64,000 nt of DNA from Flavobacterium aquidurense (lineage in GTDB: Bacteria; Bacteroidota; Bacteroidia; Flavobacteriales; Flavobacteriaceae): positions 186,001-250,000 of the forward strand of contig NZ_JRLF01000011.1 in the NCBI RefSeq assembly GCF_001404985.1, in the 5' to 3' direction. The first letter of the stretch is position 1; every line of letters starts with the position of its first letter. The position numbers and the translations under genes were made by a program. The notes beneath the pieces are model-generated. The model ran no database searches and was not told where the DNA came from. It worked only from the letters and a program-made list of their open reading frames with translations. This document shows, in pieces, positions 17,695 to 27,265 of this stretch.

Positions 17695-20600
17695 TTACTC
17701 TTTATGAGCTTCGATTAGTTGTACTTCGTCGTCGTCATCTTCATCATCATAACCCTCTTTTGCAGGACCACTTACTTTTTCCTGTAAAGTCTGGAAAATG
17801 ATAAACAATACCGGAATAACAAATACTCCTAAAATGGTTCCAATCAACATACCTCCAACAGCTCCGGTACCAATTGATTTGTTACCTACAGCTCCGGCTC
17901 CTGAAGCAAACATTAAAGGAACAAGCCCTAAAATAAAGGCGAAAGAAGTCATTAAAATTGGACGTAAACGCGCAACGGCTCCTTCAACTGCCGCTTGCAC
18001 AATTGGCATTCCTTTACGTCTTCTTTCCAGGGCAAATTCAACAATCAAAATACCATTCTTCGCCAATAGTCCAATAAGCATGATCAGGGAAATTTGCAAA
18101 TAGATATTACTGTTTAGTTTGAATATGATCGAGAACAAATAAGCTCCTGCCAGTCCAAACGGAATCGAGAATAATACCGCAAATGGTAAAATATAACTTT
18201 CGTATTGTGCACTTAATAAAAAGTAAACAAAGACAAGACATAATATAAAGATGAAAATAGTTTCACTTCCTGATGCTAATTCCTCACGTGTTAATCCGGA
18301 GAATTCATAACCGTAACCTGCCGGAAGATTTTCTGCGGCAACTTCCTGAATCGCTTTAATGGCATCTCCTGAACTGAATCCCGGATTTGGTGCTCCTGTA
18401 ATAGAAATAGACGTAAACAAGTTAAACCTTGAAATTGACTCTGGTCCAAAAACCCTTGTCATTTTTACAAACTCTGTAATTGGTGCCATTGTTCCGGCGC
18501 TGTTTCTAACAAAGATTTTGTTTAACCCTTCAGTATTCGTACGGAATTCCGGTGAAGCCTGAATCATTACACGGTATTGTTTTCCGAATTTATTAAAATT
18601 CGATGCATACAATCCACCATAATAACCCTGCATAGTCGAAAGAATCGAATTGACAGGAACTCCTGCATCTTTTGCTTTTGCCAGATTGATGTCCATCATA
18701 TATTGAGGAAAACCAGGATTAAACGGCGTTGTAGCATATTGTATTTCAGGACGTTTTGAAAGTTTTTCCAGAAAGTCTGTATTCACTTTATAGAATTCTG
18801 CTGTAGAATGTCCTCCTTTATCCTGCAACTGAAATTCGAATCCACCACTTTGTCCAAATCCCTGAATTGTTGGCGGGGAAATAAAGAAAATATTAGCTTC
18901 ACGAATTCCGCTTGTTTTGGCAAAAAGCTGACCAATTACATCATTAACACTTAAATCACGTTTTTCCCAGGTTTCAAGTTTTACAATAACCATACTGTAA
19001 GCACTTCCTGCTCCGGCTGTAAAGTTTTGACCTACAATACGCAATGTGTTTTTAACACCCGGAATTGTTTTGGCAATACTATCTACCTTTTTCGCAATAA
19101 TATCTGAACGCTCCATCGAAGCTGATGGCGGTAAACTGATATTGGCAAAAACAGTTCCCTGATCTTCTGCCGGAACGAACGCTGATGGCGTTGTTTTCAT
19201 CATATAAAATAAGGCTGCACCAGCAAAAACAATAGCCGCTAATACAATCCATTTTTTAACGGAAAGAAACTGAACAGATCTTTTATATTTATTGGTCACA
19301 TTATCAAATGCAACGTTAAAAGAAGTATAGAATCTCTGGATAAAACTTTTATGTTTATGGTCGTCAGCATGTGGTTTTAAAAGCAAAGCACACAATGCCG
19401 GACTTAAAGTCAAGGCGTTAATTGCCGAAAGAATAATCGCAACCGCTAATGTAATACCAAATTGTTTATAGAAAACCCCTGTAGATCCCGTGATAAAGGT
19501 AACCGGAATAAATACGGCTGCCATTACAAGAGTAATCGAGATAATTGCTCCGGAAATTTCATCCATCGCATCAATCGTTGCTTTTTTAGACGATTTATAT
19601 CCATGATCCAGTTTGGCATGCACGGCCTCGACGACGACAATCGCATCATCGACCACAATACCAATGGCAAGAACCATTGCAAAAAGCGTTAACAAGTTAA
19701 TGGTAAACCCAAATAAATTCAGGAAGAAAAACGTTCCTACAATCGCAACCGGAACCGCAATTGCCGGAATTAATGTTGATCTGAAATCCTGAAGGAAAAT
19801 AAATACTACAATAAATACCAATATAAAAGCTTCAATCAAAGTATGGATTACTTTTTCGATAGAAGCATCCAGATTTTCATTGACATCGACAAGAATAGTA
19901 TATTTTACTCCTTTTGGAAAGCTTTTTGCAGCATCTTCAATTAGTTTTTTAGAATTGTTGATTACATCACGTGCATTCGATCCGGGAGTCTGGCTTATCG
20001 CCATCGCAGCAGATTCTACACCATTTGTTTTAATGGTCGAAGAATAACTTAAAGATCCCAACTCTACTTTAGCAACATCTTTTAATCGTAACATTTGCCC
20101 GTTTCCAACAGATTTTATTACGATATCACCAAATTCCTGAGCACTTGTCAAACGTCCTTTATACTTGATTACGTATTGAAAAGCCTGATCTCCATTCTCA
20201 CCAAATTTACCTGGTGCAGCTTCGATATTTTGTTCTGCCAAAGCAGCTGATATATCACTTGGGATCAATTTGTATTGCTGCATGATATCCGGTTTCAGCC
20301 AGATTCTCATCGAGTAATCTTTTGCACCAAAAACGGTTACATCTCCTACCCCAACTACACGCTGAATTTGAGGAACAAGATTAATCTTGGCATAATTTTG
20401 AAGGAAAGTCTGATCATAAGCAGGATCTTCGCTATACAAAGAGAAAATCACCAGGTTACTACTCTGACTTTTTGTTACGGTTACACCCGCCTGAGTTACC
20501 TCTACAGGTAATAAACTTGTCGCTCTCGAAACCCTGTTCTGAACGTTTACCGCTGCTAAATCAGGATTTGTTCCTACTTTAAAAAAGATTTTTATAGATG

Positions 20601-20862
20601 CATTTCCGTCGTTTGTTGCTGTAGATGTCATGTAGGTCATGTTCTCTACACCATTAATTTGCTCTTCAAGCGGAATTACGATACTTTTAAGTACTACATC
20701 TGCATTTGCTCCTGTATAACTTGCAGAAACGTTTACCGTTGGCGGCGCAATATCAGGATATTGAGAAATAGGCAGCTCAATAAGCCCTAATACACCTAAG
20801 ATGACAATAATAACAGATATTACTGTCGAAAGTACAGGTCTTTGTATGAATATTTTAAACAT
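17695..20862 (-). CDS. RND multidrug efflux pump, AcrB/HAE1 family
   Basis: Proton-driven inner-membrane transporter of 1055 residues with twelve predicted membrane helices and two large periplasmic loops. TM4 carries the proton-relay Asp pair in AIGIVVDDAIVVVE. The length and the motif set (FVPAEDQGT, GLTREE, GLLAKNGILIVEFA) fit the hydrophobic/amphiphilic efflux group instead of heavy-metal pumps. The adaptor gene ends 6 bp upstream. An acidic tail (DDEDDDDEVQ) extends the C-terminus. Substrates cannot be told from sequence. Confidence 0.95.
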   Translation of the reverse strand: MFKIFIQRPVLSTVISVIIVILGVLGLIELPISQYPDIAPPTVNVSASYTGANADVVLKSIVIPLEEQINGVENMTYMTSTATNDGNASIKIFFKVGTNPDLAAVNVQNRVSRATSLLPVEVTQAGVTVTKSQSSNLVIFSLYSEDPAYDQTFLQNYAKINLVPQIQRVVGVGDVTVFGAKDYSMRIWLKPDIMQQYKLIPSDISAALAEQNIEAAPGKFGENGDQAFQYVIKYKGRLTSAQEFGDIVIKSVGNGQMLRLKDVAKVELGSLSYSSTIKTNGVESAAMAISQTPGSNARDVINNSKKLIEDAAKSFPKGVKYTILVDVNENLDASIEKVIHTLIEAFILVFIVVFIFLQDFRSTLIPAIAVPVAIVGTFFFLNLFGFTINLLTLFAMVLAIGIVVDDAIVVVEAVHAKLDHGYKSSKKATIDAMDEISGAIISITLVMAAVFIPVTFITGSTGVFYKQFGITLAVAIILSAINALTLSPALCALLLKPHADDHKHKSFIQRFYTSFNVAFDNVTNKYKRSVQFLSVKKWIVLAAIVFAGAALFYMMKTTPSAFVPAEDQGTVFANISLPPSASMERSDIIAKKVDSIAKTIPGVKNTLRIVGQNFTAGAGSAYSMVIVKLETWEKRDLSVNDVIGQLFAKTSGIREANIFFISPPTIQGFGQSGGFEFQLQDKGGHSTAEFYKVNTDFLEKLSKRPEIQYATTPFNPGFPQYMMDINLAKAKDAGVPVNSILSTMQGYYGGLYASNFNKFGKQYRVMIQASPEFRTNTEGLNKIFVRNSAGTMAPITEFVKMTRVFGPESISRFNLFTSISITGAPNPGFSSGDAIKAIQEVAAENLPAGYGYEFSGLTREELASGSETIFIFILCLVFVYFLLSAQYESYILPFAVLFSIPFGLAGAYLFSIIFKLNSNIYLQISLIMLIGLLAKNGILIVEFALERRRKGMPIVQAAVEGAVARLRPILMTSFAFILGLVPLMFASGAGAVGNKSIGTGAVGGMLIGTILGVFVIPVLFIIFQTLQEKVSGPAKEGYDDEDDDDEVQLIEAHKE

Positions 20863-20868
20863 TTTTTC

Positions 20869-22029
20869 TTATTTTAATTCAGCATAGACCGCTTCCGGGC
20901 TCTGATTGTGAGTTTTTATTTCGCTTCCTTCTTTTAATGAAGCTACTCCTTCTAATACAATTTGGTCTCCTGCTTTTAAGCCACTTGTTACCACATAATA
21001 ATTTCCTGCAGTGTTTTCAAGTACGGTGATATTGGCATTTTTTGTTTTCCCGTCTTTTCCTACCGTAACGGCAAAAATCTTATCCTGAAGTTCAAATGTA
21101 GCGCTCTGCGGAATCAATATTCCATCTTTAACTTCATTTGGGATTCTTACGGTTGTGCTGCTTCCACTTCTGATAATACCTTTTGGATTAGGAAAACGAG
21201 CCCTGATATTTACAGAACCGGTTTCTGTATTTATAAGTCCGTTTACAGTTTCAATACGTCCTTTTTCAGTATAAGCTGAACCATCTGAAAGTAAAAGTGA
21301 AACTGCTGGCAATTCCTTGATTTTTTCTGAGAATGAAGTTCCTGAACCACTTTGGGTGAAATTCAACAAAGCTTTTTCGTTCATTGCAAAATAAGCATAT
21401 ACATTTCCAATACTTGAAACTGTAGTCAAAGGTTCTGCAGTATTAGAACTCACTAAGCTTCCTAAACGAAACGGAATTGAACCTACAACTCCATTAACAG
21501 GACTTGTAACTGTAGTATATCCCAAATTAGTTTTGGCATTTACTAAAGCTGCATTTGCCTGCGCTAATGTTGCCAATGCTGATTCATAGGTATATTGTGC
21601 TGATTCAAGATCATACTTACTAATGATCCCTTTTTCTACAAGTGGCTTTACTTTGTTTACAGCCAGTTTTGCTGAACTTAAGCTTGCCTGAGCGCTTTTT
21701 ATACTGGCAGATGCTGTACGCACTTGTTGCTCATATTCTGGTGCATTGATTTTAAATAAGGGTTGTCCTGCTTTTACAACAGCACCTTCATCGACAAAAA
21801 TCTTATCGATATACCCTTCTACTCTTGGTCGGATTTCTATATTTTGCTGTCCCTGAATACTGGCAGGAAAGTCTGTATTTAAAGTAGCTGATTGTGTCTG
21901 CAAAGTCAGCGTTTTATACTCTTTTACTTGAGGCGCACCTCCGGCCTGAGCCGATTTGTCGTTTTTATTACCGCAAGATGCGATAATAACAGCTGCAGCG
22001 AGAATGCTTAAAAAGGATTGCTTATTCAT
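20869..22029 (-). CDS. RND efflux periplasmic adaptor (AcrA family)
   Basis: The 386-residue membrane-fusion protein has a lipobox IIASC (Cys19), a barrel-sandwich/lipoyl domain split around a helical hairpin (about 60-200, with GYIDKIFVDEGAVVKAGQPLF), a beta-barrel domain and a membrane-proximal domain. First gene of a three-gene operon. A LytS/LytTR two-component pair is transcribed divergently across a 265-bp intergenic region, so it may control the pump, though no operator is recognisable. Confidence 0.94.
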   Translation of the reverse strand: MNKQSFLSILAAAVIIASCGNKNDKSAQAGGAPQVKEYKTLTLQTQSATLNTDFPASIQGQQNIEIRPRVEGYIDKIFVDEGAVVKAGQPLFKINAPEYEQQVRTASASIKSAQASLSSAKLAVNKVKPLVEKGIISKYDLESAQYTYESALATLAQANAALVNAKTNLGYTTVTSPVNGVVGSIPFRLGSLVSSNTAEPLTTVSSIGNVYAYFAMNEKALLNFTQSGSGTSFSEKIKELPAVSLLLSDGSAYTEKGRIETVNGLINTETGSVNIRARFPNPKGIIRSGSSTTVRIPNEVKDGILIPQSATFELQDKIFAVTVGKDGKTKNANITVLENTAGNYYVVTSGLKAGDQIVLEGVASLKEGSEIKTHNQSPEAVYAELK

Positions 22030-22294
22030 TGTGAAAAATGTGTAATTATCAATTTATATCGAAAACAAAATAACTGAAATATAGTAAGCAAAAAATTTCC
22101 AATAGACGGAGGGCCAGAAACAATCGATAGATATAACTTAAGAACCGATAGAAGTTTGTTTAGTAATATCAACACAATTTAGAATAGGCTCGTCGGCTCT
22201 AAAATGGTTTTTAAAGGTTCTGATTCCATTTTTGGCGATTGCTTTTATATCTTTTATAAATATAATGTAATATTGTCATAAAATTACCAAACAA

Positions 22295-23344
22295 ATGATA
22301 CTCAACTTTTTTAAACCTTATATATTCACAGGATTACATATTCTTGCCTGGTTATTATTGGGTTTTATAATGTTATTTTACATCCCCATAACCTGGAATG
22401 TGGTACTGCCTTCTGTTTTTTGGCTGTGGCAGATGATTGTACTGGTTTTACTTATCGTAATATTCTATTCTAATGCCAAAATCATCGTACCAAAAACCAT
22501 CATTAAGGACAATACATCTCCTTTTTTGTTTTGGGCGTTTCTGATGATTTTTGTCATGCAGCTTATTGCTTATTTTTTTACTTCCCAAACTGATCTGCAT
22601 ACTAAAGTAAGTTTGGTATTAGGGTTTAAAAAATACAAGAACCCTTATTTCGACAATTACGTTTTTATGCTTACCTTATTGGTTTTAGGAATTAGTACGA
22701 GCTGGGCAATGCTCCATCATTGGCAAAAGGCAGCACAGCACAAACAAAAACTGGAACAGGATAAAACCATGGCAGAACTTGCTATGCTGAAAGCGCAGAT
22801 TAATCCTCATTTCTTCTTTAATTCATTAAATAGTATTTATTCTCTTACGTACACCAATATCGAGGATTCTCGTAATGCCCTTCATACTTTAAGCCGTATG
22901 ATGCGTTACTTGCTTTACAGCACAGAGGGCGAGAGAACGACTTTATTGAAAGAAGCTGACTTCATGAAAGATTTTATCGCTTTGATGAAGCTTAGAGCCA
23001 ACAGCAAACTGACAATCACAACAGATATTCCGGAAAAAATACACGATTACCCAATTGTTCCCATGTTGTTATTACCTTTAGTAGAAAATGCTTTTAAACA
23101 CGGCATACATGCTACAGACAAAAGTGAAATACATATTAAACTCAGACAAAAAGAAAACAATCTTGAATTTGAGGTAGTAAATACTTTTTTCGAAAAAACT
23201 TCAACAAATGATCAGGGCGGAATTGGATTAACGAACACAAAACGCAGATTGCATTTGATATATCCACATCGTCATGTTATGACGTGCGGTTTAGACCAAA
23301 ATGGCAAATACAGAGTAAATCTGCAAATAACTTTAGAACAATGA
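22295..23344 (+). CDS. LytS-type sensor histidine kinase
   Basis: The 349 residues have about four membrane helices in the first 140, then a short coiled linker and a His_kinase (PF06580-type) domain with QINPHFFFNSLNSIYSL; the phosphoacceptor is His172. The ATPase part has LVENAFKHGI and GGIGLTNTKRRL. The stop overlaps the start of its response regulator (ATGA), which implies translational coupling. The sensory part has no periplasmic domain of note, so the signal is probably sensed within the membrane. Confidence 0.92.
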   Translation: MILNFFKPYIFTGLHILAWLLLGFIMLFYIPITWNVVLPSVFWLWQMIVLVLLIVIFYSNAKIIVPKTIIKDNTSPFLFWAFLMIFVMQLIAYFFTSQTDLHTKVSLVLGFKKYKNPYFDNYVFMLTLLVLGISTSWAMLHHWQKAAQHKQKLEQDKTMAELAMLKAQINPHFFFNSLNSIYSLTYTNIEDSRNALHTLSRMMRYLLYSTEGERTTLLKEADFMKDFIALMKLRANSKLTITTDIPEKIHDYPIVPMLLLPLVENAFKHGIHATDKSEIHIKLRQKENNLEFEVVNTFFEKTSTNDQGGIGLTNTKRRLHLIYPHRHVMTCGLDQNGKYRVNLQITLEQ

Positions 23345-24072
23345 TTGTATTAAAATGTATAGCAGTAGATGATGAACCACTTGCCTTAAAACTAGTGGAA
23401 ACTTTTATAGCACAAACCCCTTTTTTGCAATTGGCATGCAGTTGCGATAATGCTGTAGAAGCCATGAGTTTGATTAGGGAACAACAGCCGGACATTGTTT
23501 TTCTGGACATTAATATGCCAAATCTAACCGGTATGGAACTAGCAAGACTTTTACAGGAACAGCCAGGACCATTGCCTAAAATTATTTTTACGACCGCTTA
23601 CAACCATTATGCCATTGAAGGTTACCGGGTAAATGCCGTAGATTATCTTTTAAAACCTTTTAGCTACGAAGAGTTTTTACGAGCCGCGAACAAAGTCCTT
23701 CAAATGTCGGAAGAAGCTGCAAATCAATATCATTCTGTAACTGCAGATGATGAATTTATTTTTTTAAAAGTAGAATATCAATGGGTAAGAATTTCATTAA
23801 AGGATATTTTATATATAGAAAGTCTAAAGGATTATGTAAAAGTTCATTTTGAAGATGCGCAAAAATCAGTAATGTCCTTGATCTCTCTTAAAGCACTTGA
23901 AGAAAAATTACCGGCATCAAAGTTTATGCGAATCAACCGTTCTTTTATTGTTCCGTTAGAGAAAATAAACTCCATCAGTAAAAATTCAATATTCATTAAT
24001 AAAACCGAAATAACGGTTGGTGAACAGTACAAGGAAACTTTTAAAACCATTGTAGAAAAATGGTTAAAATAA
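23341..24072 (+). CDS. LytTR-family response regulator
   Basis: The 243-residue regulator has a receiver domain with the acidic pair Asp10-Asp11, phosphoacceptor Asp56 (VFLDINMP) and Lys in LLKPF, then a LytTR DNA-binding domain (about 140-240, with DILYIESLKDYVKVH and FMRINRSFIV). I start it at the ATG that overlaps the kinase stop; an upstream in-frame ATG at 23284 would lie inside the kinase gene and adds residues foreign to the receiver fold. The probable targets are unlinked genes or the divergent efflux operon. Confidence 0.93.
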   Translation: MIVLKCIAVDDEPLALKLVETFIAQTPFLQLACSCDNAVEAMSLIREQQPDIVFLDINMPNLTGMELARLLQEQPGPLPKIIFTTAYNHYAIEGYRVNAVDYLLKPFSYEEFLRAANKVLQMSEEAANQYHSVTADDEFIFLKVEYQWVRISLKDILYIESLKDYVKVHFEDAQKSVMSLISLKALEEKLPASKFMRINRSFIVPLEKINSISKNSIFINKTEITVGEQYKETFKTIVEKWLK

Positions 24073-24091
24073 TTATTATAATATAAATACC

Positions 24092-24385
24092 ATGCAAAAA
24101 AGATCAAACAAATATTATCTGACTTTAAGCCTGAAAGAATATGCAAACGGCGAAACAGAACCCGCAAGAGAACTTGGAATACAGTTCGATAATCATGACG
24201 AAATATTCAATATCATAGAACGAATAAAAGACAAAAACATTTTTGAAGATCCTAACGAAGCAACACAATTTGCACTTGGATTAAAATTGTTTAGTGAAGT
24301 AAAACTAAAGAACCGCAATAATCCACTTTTTGATGAATTAAACGAAGTGTTTCCGGTTTTTATGAAAAAGCTAAAAAGCTTGTAG
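24092..24385 (+). CDS. DUF3861 domain protein
   Basis: A 97-residue soluble protein matching the DUF3861 pattern: N-terminal beta strands (KYYLTLSLKEY), then FDNHDEIFNIIERIK and the conserved FALGLKLFSEVKLKNRNNPLFDEL. No function is established. It follows the LytTR regulator by 19 bp on the same strand and is closed by a terminator, so it may be the last gene of the two-component operon. Confidence 0.8.
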   Translation: MQKRSNKYYLTLSLKEYANGETEPARELGIQFDNHDEIFNIIERIKDKNIFEDPNEATQFALGLKLFSEVKLKNRNNPLFDELNEVFPVFMKKLKSL

Positions 24386-24403
24386 TTCCCTACAGGCTTT
24401 TTT
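24377..24403 (+). terminator. Intrinsic terminator after the DUF3861 gene
   Basis: Arms AGCTTGTAG and CTACAGGCT (one G-U) around TTCC, followed by TTTTTT. The left arm overlaps the last codons and stop of the gene. Confidence 0.85.
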
Positions 24404-24441
24404 CATTTTATTTGCTAAATTAGTTATCAAAATTTAAAGCT

Positions 24442-25335
24442 ATGGAGAAACTAACCAAAGAAGATATCAGTCAGGAAGTATTTGATTTATATGACGATTA
24501 TGCCCATAATAAAATCAATAGAAGACAATTTGTCGAAAAGCTGTCTATATTTGCCGTTGGAGCCGTTACGCTGCCTTCGCTTTTAAGCTTTATGACACCT
24601 AATTACGTCGACAGCATAGTAGTGCAGCCCACAGATCCCAGATTAAAAGCAGGTTATATTACCTATGATTCCCCAAAAGGCGGCGGAAGCATAAAAGGAC
24701 TTTTATCCCAACCCTCAGAAACCAAAAAGAAATTACCCGGAATCATTGTTGTACACGAAAATCGGGGCCTTAATCCTTATATTGAAGATGTAGGCCGAAG
24801 AGCCGCAATCGAAAGTTTTATTACACTTGCTCCGGATGCCTTGTCTCCGCTAGGCGGTTATCCCGGCAATGACGATGCGGGACGTGAATTACAAAAAAAA
24901 CGTACGCGCGAAGAAATGCTCGAAGATTTTATTGCAGCGTATGAATACCTGAAATCACATCCGGATTGTAACGGCTATATTGGTGTAGTTGGATTTTGTT
25001 TTGGCGGATGGATTTCGAATATGATGGCAGTAAAAATCCCTGCTTTAAAAGCAGCGGTTCCGTATTATGGCGGACAGCCAACAAAAGAAGAAGCTGAACA
25101 AATAAAAACGCCGTTATTATTGCATTATGCAGGTCTTGATACTCGTGTAAACGAAGGCTGGCCGGCATTTCAGGAAGTACTTAACAAAAACAAAGTCGAA
25201 AACACCGCTTACTTTTATCCTAATGTAAATCATGGTTTTCATAACAATACAACGCCACGATATGATGAAGCAGCAGCAACTTTATCGTGGACACGAACTA
25301 TAGATTTTTTTAAGGAAAAACTAAAAAAGAAATAA
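24442..25335 (+). CDS. Dienelactone-hydrolase-family alpha/beta hydrolase with Tat-like signal
   Basis: The 297-residue hydrolase has the DLH nucleophile Cys186 in GFCFGGW, an Asp in LDTRVN and a His in NHGFH, completing a Cys-Asp-His triad. An unusual N-terminus precedes the enzyme: about 25 residues, then INRRQFVEKLSIF and a hydrophobic stretch to residue 50, resembling a twin-arginine signal placed well inside the protein. Export by Tat is an inference. The natural ester or lactone substrate is unknown. Confidence 0.87.
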   Translation: MEKLTKEDISQEVFDLYDDYAHNKINRRQFVEKLSIFAVGAVTLPSLLSFMTPNYVDSIVVQPTDPRLKAGYITYDSPKGGGSIKGLLSQPSETKKKLPGIIVVHENRGLNPYIEDVGRRAAIESFITLAPDALSPLGGYPGNDDAGRELQKKRTREEMLEDFIAAYEYLKSHPDCNGYIGVVGFCFGGWISNMMAVKIPALKAAVPYYGGQPTKEEAEQIKTPLLLHYAGLDTRVNEGWPAFQEVLNKNKVENTAYFYPNVNHGFHNNTTPRYDEAAATLSWTRTIDFFKEKLKKK

Positions 25336-25345
25336 AGTTAACTCA

Positions 25346-25375
25346 TAAAAAAAGCCTCATAATGAGGCTTTTTTT
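25346..25375. terminator. Bidirectional terminator between convergent genes
   Basis: Arms AGCCTCA and TGAGGCT around TAA, with A7 before and T7 after, so it can end transcription from the hydrolase gene and from the thioredoxin-fold gene on the other strand. Confidence 0.88.
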
Positions 25376-25392
25376 ATATCTATTCTGTAAAA

Positions 25393-26007
25393 TTAGGCTT
25401 TCGCTTTTCTTTTTACTGTACAGCCTATTTCTTTAGTTTGAGTTATAGCTGGTTTTTGATTGCTTTTTAATGCTGCAATAACATCCTCTGCATATTTTGT
25501 TTTCTCTGTTTTAGTTCCTTCCGGATCATTATCAATCGCTCCTACATACTCTACAATGTTCCCTTTTGATGTTTTAGAAACAATAAAAAGATGCGGCGTA
25601 TGTTTTGCTCCGTATTGGTCTGTAACAACTTGTCCCTGATCAAATAAATACGGGAAAGGATATTTTTTATCTTTTGCTAATTGTTGCATTTTATCAAATG
25701 CATCAGCTTTAGAAGCTTCAGGATCATTTGGGTTAATGGCGATTACAGGATATCCTTGTGGTTTGAATTTTTTATCCAAATCGATTATTCTTTGTTCATA
25801 TGCCACTGCATACGGACAAGTATTACAGGTAAAAACAACGATAAAACCTTTTGCTTTTGGGTAACTTGCAAAAGAAATCTCTTTGCCGTCAACATTTTTT
25901 AATTTGAATTCCGGTGCCTGCTCTCCCGCCTTAAGTGTTGTGCTTTGCGCATGAGCAAATAAGATACTAAATACTAGTACCGTGATTGTTGTAATGAACT
26001 TTTGCAT
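25393..26007 (-). CDS. Secreted redoxin-domain (AhpC/TSA-like) thioredoxin-fold protein
   Basis: The 204 residues have a signal peptide (cleavage after AHA, residue 20) and a redoxin domain with the motif CNTCPY (Cys61, Cys64). This group is close to peroxiredoxin-like proteins with a CxxC pair and probably works in periplasmic thiol-disulfide exchange. The C-terminal tail is basic with an additional Cys. It starts 2 bp after the TlpA-like gene, so the two are co-transcribed and may act as a relay. Confidence 0.85.
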   Translation of the reverse strand: MQKFITTITVLVFSILFAHAQSTTLKAGEQAPEFKLKNVDGKEISFASYPKAKGFIVVFTCNTCPYAVAYEQRIIDLDKKFKPQGYPVIAINPNDPEASKADAFDKMQQLAKDKKYPFPYLFDQGQVVTDQYGAKHTPHLFIVSKTSKGNIVEYVGAIDNDPEGTKTEKTKYAEDVIAALKSNQKPAITQTKEIGCTVKRKAKA

Positions 26008-26009
26008 AA

Positions 26010-26489
26010 TTATAGTTTTTTATATTCAGTTAATAATTGTTCGTAGGTTAGTTCTGATTCAATAAATTTTCTTTTATCGCCTTTTATAAAAATCGTCGCG
26101 GGAATACTTCCTGACCACGTTGGTTCTATGCGGTCGATATATTCCTGCGGATTACTTTCATTCAATAGAAAAACATTACTTTTCATGTTTTTTCTTTTGA
26201 CAAAAGGAATTACAGCTGAATTTAATTTTGATTTAAAATCTACACTCACCAGTAAAACCGCTAATTTTTCTGCTTTATATTCGGCATTTAGCTTCTCAAA
26301 GTGCGGCAGTTCCTTAATACACGGTGCGCACCAGGTTGCCCAAAAGTTGACTACATAAGTGCTGTCTTTTCCGTTTTTGATTCTTTCGTTTAATTGGTCA
26401 ACATTTAGCAATTTTACATTTTGACTATATGCCGTTATCGAAAAAGCAAAAAACAGGAAACTATAAATCTTAAATGCGTTGATTTTCAT
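26010..26489 (-). CDS. TlpA-family periplasmic thiol-disulfide oxidoreductase
   Basis: The 159-residue protein has a signal peptide (about 1-22) and a thioredoxin fold with active site WCAPC (Cys54, Cys57) and the cis-proline region near SIPATIFI. TlpA/ResA-like proteins keep cysteines reduced outside the cytoplasm, for example during cytochrome c assembly. First gene of a two-gene operon with another secreted thioredoxin-fold protein. Confidence 0.9.
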   Translation of the reverse strand: MKINAFKIYSFLFFAFSITAYSQNVKLLNVDQLNERIKNGKDSTYVVNFWATWCAPCIKELPHFEKLNAEYKAEKLAVLLVSVDFKSKLNSAVIPFVKRKNMKSNVFLLNESNPQEYIDRIEPTWSGSIPATIFIKGDKRKFIESELTYEQLLTEYKKL

Positions 26490-26612
26490 ATTTTCAGGCT
26501 TAAAATTATTTTTTTTGCCTTACAAATATAAACTAATGACAAGTTAGTTTTTGTTAATAAAAGTTTAATGGATGGGAAATTTTAACGCGAAAGTATAGAG
26601 TGTAAAAGGGTA

Positions 26613-27263
26613 TTATTTTAAAGACTGAAGAATATTATTCAGCTCTTTTACATCTTCCAGATAACGCGGATATTTTATTACATTCCTTACACTGTGATTT
26701 TCATTATTTGTTAAACCAATTCCATCTGTTTCCTGAAATTGAGATTCCATTATTAAACCATTTAAAATACAATTTGCAATATATTCTGAATGGGATTCAA
26801 ATTTAGGAATGGACTCCAAATGCTTTGTAATTATTGGTTTTAAAAAAGATTTCTGATTTTCTTGTATTCCTGTCATTGGTAAAAGAAGCAAAAAGAAAAT
26901 GGGATGTTTTTCAAAAGCAAGCAATTCATCGCATGTGAAAAACCATGCTTCAAAATGACCTCCCAGATTACCAATATAAATATCATTCAGAAAAAAATTG
27001 ATTTCGTATTCCTGAAATTCAACGGCAAAATTCAAATTATCTGTTAGATTAGCCGTAATATATCTTGGGTTTTCGTCTATTGATTCATGATTGAAAAATA
27101 GTCGCTCCCAATTATAAAAATCGATTTCATTGGTTTCTATAACTTCAACTGCTTCATCAATATTAATTTCTTCTTTATCATCAAAGCCTCTGAACCAACA
27201 TAAATAAAACTTCCAGAAAAAGGTATTTTCCCTGATTTCTTCTATTGCTATTTCGTTATTCAT
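26613..27263 (-). CDS. Hypothetical protein, possibly immunity-like
   Basis: A 216-residue acidic soluble protein with no signal or membrane helix. I do not recognise the family with confidence. The segment with FAVEFQEYEINFFLNDIYIGNLGGHFEAWFF spread over residues 77-108 recalls the beta-rich pattern of some polymorphic-toxin immunity proteins, but this is a weak impression. The gene lies 2 bp after a PTH2-like gene and near a SUKH-family gene, which are companions seen in immunity arrays. Confidence 0.6.
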   Translation of the reverse strand: MNNEIAIEEIRENTFFWKFYLCWFRGFDDKEEINIDEAVEVIETNEIDFYNWERLFFNHESIDENPRYITANLTDNLNFAVEFQEYEINFFLNDIYIGNLGGHFEAWFFTCDELLAFEKHPIFFLLLLPMTGIQENQKSFLKPIITKHLESIPKFESHSEYIANCILNGLIMESQFQETDGIGLTNNENHSVRNVIKYPRYLEDVKELNNILQSLK

Positions 27264-27265
27264 TC

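Noticed and set aside
23284..23340. Upstream in-frame ATG for the LytTR regulator
   Set aside because: It lies inside the kinase gene and adds 19 residues before the receiver start; the ATGA overlap start is the better choice.
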